DNA from: an uncultured Acetatifactor sp.
GTDB taxonomy: Bacteria; Bacillota; Clostridia; Lachnospirales; Lachnospiraceae
DNA: 8,962 bases
Reading direction: 5' to 3'
Assembly: GCA_910577235.1 (NCBI GenBank)
Contig: CAJTMX010000065.1
Location: forward strand, 1-8,962
In this document: positions 6,153-8,962 of the stretch, in pieces
Numbering within the stretch: the first letter of the stretch is position 1
Layout of the letters: the number at the start of each line of letters is the position of its first letter
Position numbers and translations under genes: made by a program
The notes under the pieces: generated by a model
Seen by the model: the letters and a program-made list of their open reading frames with translations, nothing else
Told to the model about the DNA's origin: nothing
Database searches by the model: none

Positions 6153-7250
6153 ATGAACCATACAAGAGATTTGCTCATAAAACTCAGGGATGCCATCCAA
6201 AGCGGCACGCTGCCGGTGGAAAATGTTCCGCTGGCGGATATCAGGCAGTGCGTTTACGGGGAGTTGCAGGTGAACCGCAGCACCTTTACGGAGCGCCAGT
6301 ACGCGGATGTTTTAGACCGCTTTGATATATTATGTGCCGATCTTGCGGAGGGAGAAACGGATAAAGATAAAATATTACTGCTTATGGATGCTTTTATTCT
6401 CTGTGCGGACATGTTGTCTCAGTCCGTCTATGCTCTGGCCAAGCGGGAGTACTGGAACTATAGGCACAGCATGGACAAGGATGACCCTCAGGTTGCCGGG
6501 ATCATTGACTTTATAGACAGAAAAGGGCGTATAGACTTAATAAGCTATGATTTTACCGAGGAATATCAAGCTCTGCCGGTGACAGTGGAATGGGATGTTT
6601 CCTGTGGTATGAGATTTATCCCCTATAAAGGGAGAAAAATGTTTTTCCCCAGAGCATGGGACGAGAACAGGATTGCCGACTATTACCGCTCGGTGGTGAT
6701 GGAACAGGACCAGCGGTCACCGCACTGTTATGTCAAGGAATCCTTTGGCGTGGAGGCGGGAGACGTGGTGGTGGATGCAGGAGCCGCGGAAGGGATATTT
6801 GCTCTGGACTGTGTGGACCGGGCTGCCAGGGTCTATCTGATCGAGGCGGACCCCGAATGGGTGGAGGCGCTACAGCAGACTTTCCGTGAAGACAGGGACA
6901 AAGTGCAGATCATATATGGTTTTTTGGACCGTTTCCACCAGGGCATCCATGTGAGTCTGGACGGCCTGTTTGACACGGAGGAGATCGGCTATATCAAGAT
7001 GGATATCGAGGGCGCGGAAAAGGCAGCGCTGGAGGGAGCATCCGTGGTGCTGGAAAGATGTAAGAATATAAGGTGCGCCATCTGTTCTTACCATTGCCGG
7101 GAGGATGAAGAGAGTATCAGGTGCACTCTGGAAACCCATGGCTTTACCACGGATACTTCCTGGGGATATATGTGTCCGAACTGGACGTTGGAGGCATATC
7201 TGGAGGCGGAGCTCAGGCGGGGGATAGTATTTGGCTGTAAGCGCCGGTGA
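6153..7250 (+). CDS. FkbM-family SAM-dependent methyltransferase with N-terminal shared module
   Basis: The product is 365 residues. The C-terminal half is a Rossmann methyltransferase: motif I VVVDAGAAEG at 205-214 binds S-adenosylmethionine, E231 in VYLIEAD ends the second strand and should contact the ribose, and KMDIEGAE at 282-289 is the FkbM signature. FkbM enzymes usually methylate hydroxyl groups of sugars or small molecules. Residues 1-88 resemble residues 1-88 of the divergent SGNH protein (DIR-x-C, EL, R, then Y/F-T-E-x-Q), although the catalytic domains are unrelated. The middle part (about 95-190) carries RFIPYKG and MFFPR segments that lead into the methyltransferase fold. Flagellin follows 133 nt downstream, so methylation of the flagellin glycan, or of an amine on it, is the likely role by context. 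Family assignment is firm, substrate is inference. Confidence 0.85.
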   Translation: MNHTRDLLIKLRDAIQSGTLPVENVPLADIRQCVYGELQVNRSTFTERQYADVLDRFDILCADLAEGETDKDKILLLMDAFILCADMLSQSVYALAKREYWNYRHSMDKDDPQVAGIIDFIDRKGRIDLISYDFTEEYQALPVTVEWDVSCGMRFIPYKGRKMFFPRAWDENRIADYYRSVVMEQDQRSPHCYVKESFGVEAGDVVVDAGAAEGIFALDCVDRAARVYLIEADPEWVEALQQTFREDRDKVQIIYGFLDRFHQGIHVSLDGLFDTEEIGYIKMDIEGAEKAALEGASVVLERCKNIRCAICSYHCREDEESIRCTLETHGFTTDTSWGYMCPNWTLEAYLEAELRRGIVFGCKRR

Positions 7251-7288
7251 AACTGTAGCGGAATGTTGAGAAACACAGACAAGTGCTA

Positions 7289-7315
7289 TAAAGAGATCGG
7301 TTTTTTTGTCGATAC
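7289..7315 (+). promoter_or_regulatory. Sigma-28 (SigD) flagellar promoter of the flagellin gene
   Basis: TAAA at 7289-7292 and GTCGATAC at 7308-7315 are separated by exactly 15 nt. This matches the Firmicutes SigD consensus TAAA-N15-GCCGATAT with two differences in the -10. It lies about 70 nt before the flagellin ATG. Expression should therefore wait for completion of the hook and loss of the anti-sigma factor FlgM, as known for class III flagellar genes. Confidence 0.88.
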
Positions 7316-7370
7316 ACATAATAATATACTATAGAACAACCTTTGCAAGGAAGCATTACAGGGGGATTTC

Positions 7371-7377
7371 AAGGAGG
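7371..7377 (+). promoter_or_regulatory. Strong ribosome binding site of the flagellin gene
   Basis: AAGGAGG, a full match to the 16S rRNA tail, lies 6 nt before the ATG at 7384. It fixes the flagellin start and rules out the longer reading from a TTG at 7306, which lies inside the promoter. Confidence 0.9.
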
Positions 7378-7383
7378 AAATAC

Positions 7384-8853
7384 ATGGTAATACGGCACAA
7401 CCTGGCGGCGATGAACGCCAACCGCATGTACTTGGGCAACAGCCGGAAACAGAGCAAACTCTCAGAGCGCCTTTCGTCCGGGTACCGGATCAACCGTTCG
7501 GCGGATGACGCGGCGGGTCTGGCCATATCGGAAAAAATGCGCAGACAGGTGAGAGGCCTGACCCAGGCATCGCAGAACGCCCAGGACGGCATCTCCATGG
7601 TGCAGATAGCGGACGGAGCCATGGCGGAGATACAGGATATGCTCCATCGCGGTACAGAGCTCAGCGTCAAAGCGGCCAACGGCACCTTGACTGAGGAGGA
7701 CCGCTCCTATATTCAGCGGGAGGTGGCACAGATCAAGGAGGAGATCGATACGATCTCAGACAGAACCTACTTCAACAAGATATGGGTGCTGAAAGGAAAA
7801 GACGTGCCCAAGCCGGTGGGCAAGGAGGAAGTGATCATAGCCGGCGGACTGCCTGCCTGGGTGGGGCAGGGTTCCACAGGCGGCATTATGTCGGAGATAT
7901 ATCAGACTGTCCAGAATTATGAGATCACCACCAAGAATCCGGACGGAACCACCTCGACGACCACAGGACAGCAGGCAATAGATCATGAGGCGGCCACACT
8001 GGACTTCTCCAAGTTTACGGGTTCACAGCAGCAGCTGAAAGAGCTGGAAAATAACGGATTTCATTTGACCTGTTGTACCTGTTCCAACCACTACAGCGTT
8101 AAATTCACTCTGAAAACCGGCAACAGCGTGGAGCAGAGCGGAAACCACTATATCTATAATGTGGGGATCGCCGGGGTGACAAATGCCGATGAGCTTATGG
8201 AGCGCATTGTAAAAGGGACGGACAACGGATATCCCCAGTCGCATTTCACCAAGCTGGCGGCGGATACTGCCACCAAAAAGCTTATCATATATGACGACAG
8301 ATCCAGAACGGCAAACCCGATACCGTCAACGGCGGATACTACCATCAGATGGCCCGGATGGAGCAATCCCAGTTTTAGTGTGAAGGCAAGAGGTGATTAC
8401 GGAAAATTTGCCCCCGGAACGGCTTACTCCAAGGACGATGCGGACAAGCTGGCCAAGGTGGATTGGGTAATTTTGCAGGTAGGGTCGGAGATGGGGCATG
8501 AGATCGCGATAGAACTGCCCTCCATCTCCGCAAGTACTCTTAAGATTCAGAATGTGGACCTCAGTACCTCCCAAAGCGCGAAACAGGCCATTGCGGATTT
8601 TGAGAAGGCCCTGAAGTATGTCAACGGAGAGCGCGGCAGAATGGGCGCGTACCAGAACCGTCTGGAACACACCATCGCCAATCTGGACAATGTCGTGGAG
8701 AATACCCAGGCGGCGGAATCCGCTGTGCGTGATACGGATATGGCGAAACATATGGTGGAACTCTCCAATGGAAATATCCTGGCCCAGGCGGGGATAGCCA
8801 TGCTCTCACAGGCCAACACGAGCAATCAGGGCGTTTTGGCGCTGCTGAGCTGA
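7384..8853 (+). CDS. fliC: Flagellin, filament subunit with a long central domain
   Basis: The product is 489 residues. The N-terminal D0/D1 part (about 1-138) has HNLAAMNANRM, LSSGYRINRSADDAAGLAISEKMR (31-53) and the TELSVKAANGT stretch (91-101), with Arg89 and Glu113 where Salmonella flagellin has the TLR5-contact residues Arg90 and Glu114. The C-terminal D1/D0 part (about 395-489) has RMGAYQNRLEHTIANL and ends in NQGVLALLS. There is no signal peptide, as expected for export through the flagellar type III apparatus. The central domain of about 250 residues is long compared with minimal Gram-positive flagellins of about 270 in total. It contains a Thr/Ser-rich run at 182-194, a plausible O-glycosylation target, and a CCTC cluster at 230-233 with His236, unusual because flagellins rarely contain cysteine. 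It has its own sigma-28 promoter. The symbol hag or flaA would be equally fair. Confidence 0.95.
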   Translation: MVIRHNLAAMNANRMYLGNSRKQSKLSERLSSGYRINRSADDAAGLAISEKMRRQVRGLTQASQNAQDGISMVQIADGAMAEIQDMLHRGTELSVKAANGTLTEEDRSYIQREVAQIKEEIDTISDRTYFNKIWVLKGKDVPKPVGKEEVIIAGGLPAWVGQGSTGGIMSEIYQTVQNYEITTKNPDGTTSTTTGQQAIDHEAATLDFSKFTGSQQQLKELENNGFHLTCCTCSNHYSVKFTLKTGNSVEQSGNHYIYNVGIAGVTNADELMERIVKGTDNGYPQSHFTKLAADTATKKLIIYDDRSRTANPIPSTADTTIRWPGWSNPSFSVKARGDYGKFAPGTAYSKDDADKLAKVDWVILQVGSEMGHEIAIELPSISASTLKIQNVDLSTSQSAKQAIADFEKALKYVNGERGRMGAYQNRLEHTIANLDNVVENTQAAESAVRDTDMAKHMVELSNGNILAQAGIAMLSQANTSNQGVLALLS

Positions 8854-8901
8854 CGAAAAAGTAGCGTCGGATGAAACGACGGGAGTGTAAAACAGGGCGC
8901 G

Positions 8902-8939
8902 GATATAAGGCGGAACACGGGGGACAACCCCGCAATATC
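8902..8939 (+). other. Two-step inverted repeat downstream of flagellin
   Basis: An inner stem CGGGG/CCCCG (8918-8922 with 8928-8932, loop of 5) sits within an outer pairing GATAT/ATATC (8902-8906 with 8935-8939). A further 5-bp stem CGTCG/CGACG lies at 8865-8881. Neither is followed by a T-run, so these are not standard intrinsic terminators. They may stabilise the flagellin mRNA 3' end or belong to the leader of the next gene. The remaining tail to 8962 is AT-rich without a visible gene. Confidence 0.3.
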
Positions 8940-8962
8940 TGGTTAAAAAATAGCATAATATA

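Noticed and set aside
5967..6200. Upstream extension of the SGNH gene to a start at 6200.
   Set aside because: The extra 78 residues would overlap the methyltransferase gene and the gene's own likely promoter, and the shared N-terminal module begins exactly at the ATG at 5966.
7306..7383. Flagellin start at the TTG at 7306.
   Set aside because: That codon lies within the sigma-28 promoter, so it would precede the transcript. Flagellin homology and the AAGGAGG site point to the ATG at 7384.
8491..8514. HEIAIE in the flagellin central domain as a flagellinolysin-type zinc protease motif.
   Set aside because: The sequence is H-E-I-A-I, not HEXXH; the second histidine is missing, and no gluzincin-like surroundings are seen.
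8888..8905. TAAA and GCGGATAT downstream of flagellin as a second sigma-28 promoter.
   Set aside because: The spacing is about 6 nt instead of 15. A later TAAA near 8944 would place its -10 beyond the window, so it cannot be judged.

Overview
The window looks like a flagellin gene together with its flagellin-modification (glycosylation) genes, from a motile Gram-positive anaerobe, most likely a member of Lachnospiraceae (Clostridia). This rests on the flagellin termini (HN-AMNANRM start, NQGVLALL-type end), strong AGGAGG-type ribosome sites, a textbook SigD/sigma-28 promoter (TAAA-N15-GTCGATAC) and the set of enzymes next to fliC. The family-level placement is inference from sequence style, not from a database search.

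Layout. Positions 1-553 hold the 3' part of a gene whose product is a near copy of the C-terminal domain of the next protein. At 604-2037 is a radical SAM protein with a Cys-rich SPASM-like segment placed before the core and a Rossmann-like GRG domain after it. At 2182-3993 is a two-domain protein: a LicC/PntC-like cytidylyltransferase fused to a CobD/HisC-like PLP enzyme. It is followed 16 nt later by a DUF6492-like glycosyltransferase (4010-4945). A SGNH/GDSL-type esterase or acyltransferase gene lies on the opposite strand (5966-4959). It is tail-to-tail with the glycosyltransferase and head-to-head with an FkbM-family methyltransferase (6153-7250). The window ends with flagellin (7384-8853) under its own sigma-28 promoter.

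How they may work together (inference). The fusion protein could make and CDP-activate a small phospho-amine or phospho-amino acid. The glycosyltransferase could attach sugar, and the methyltransferase and SGNH enzyme could methylate and acylate or deacylate the glycan. The radical SAM protein could add an unusual modification. The acceptor would be the adjacent flagellin, whose central domain has a Thr/Ser-rich stretch and an unusual CCTC cluster. The arrangement recalls the Clostridioides difficile type A flagellin modification locus, where, from memory, a nucleotidyltransferase-aminotransferase fusion helps build an N-methyl-phosphothreonine decoration. No phosphotransferase is visible here.

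The most striking structural signals are two cases of module sharing. One is an N-terminal module of about 88 residues common to the SGNH enzyme and the FkbM methyltransferase. The other is an indel-free 495-nt tandem repeat of the GRG domain. Both suggest domain shuffling inside this locus, possibly of docking modules. No gap between genes exceeds 300 bases. I saw no tRNA, rRNA, CRISPR or insertion sequence.
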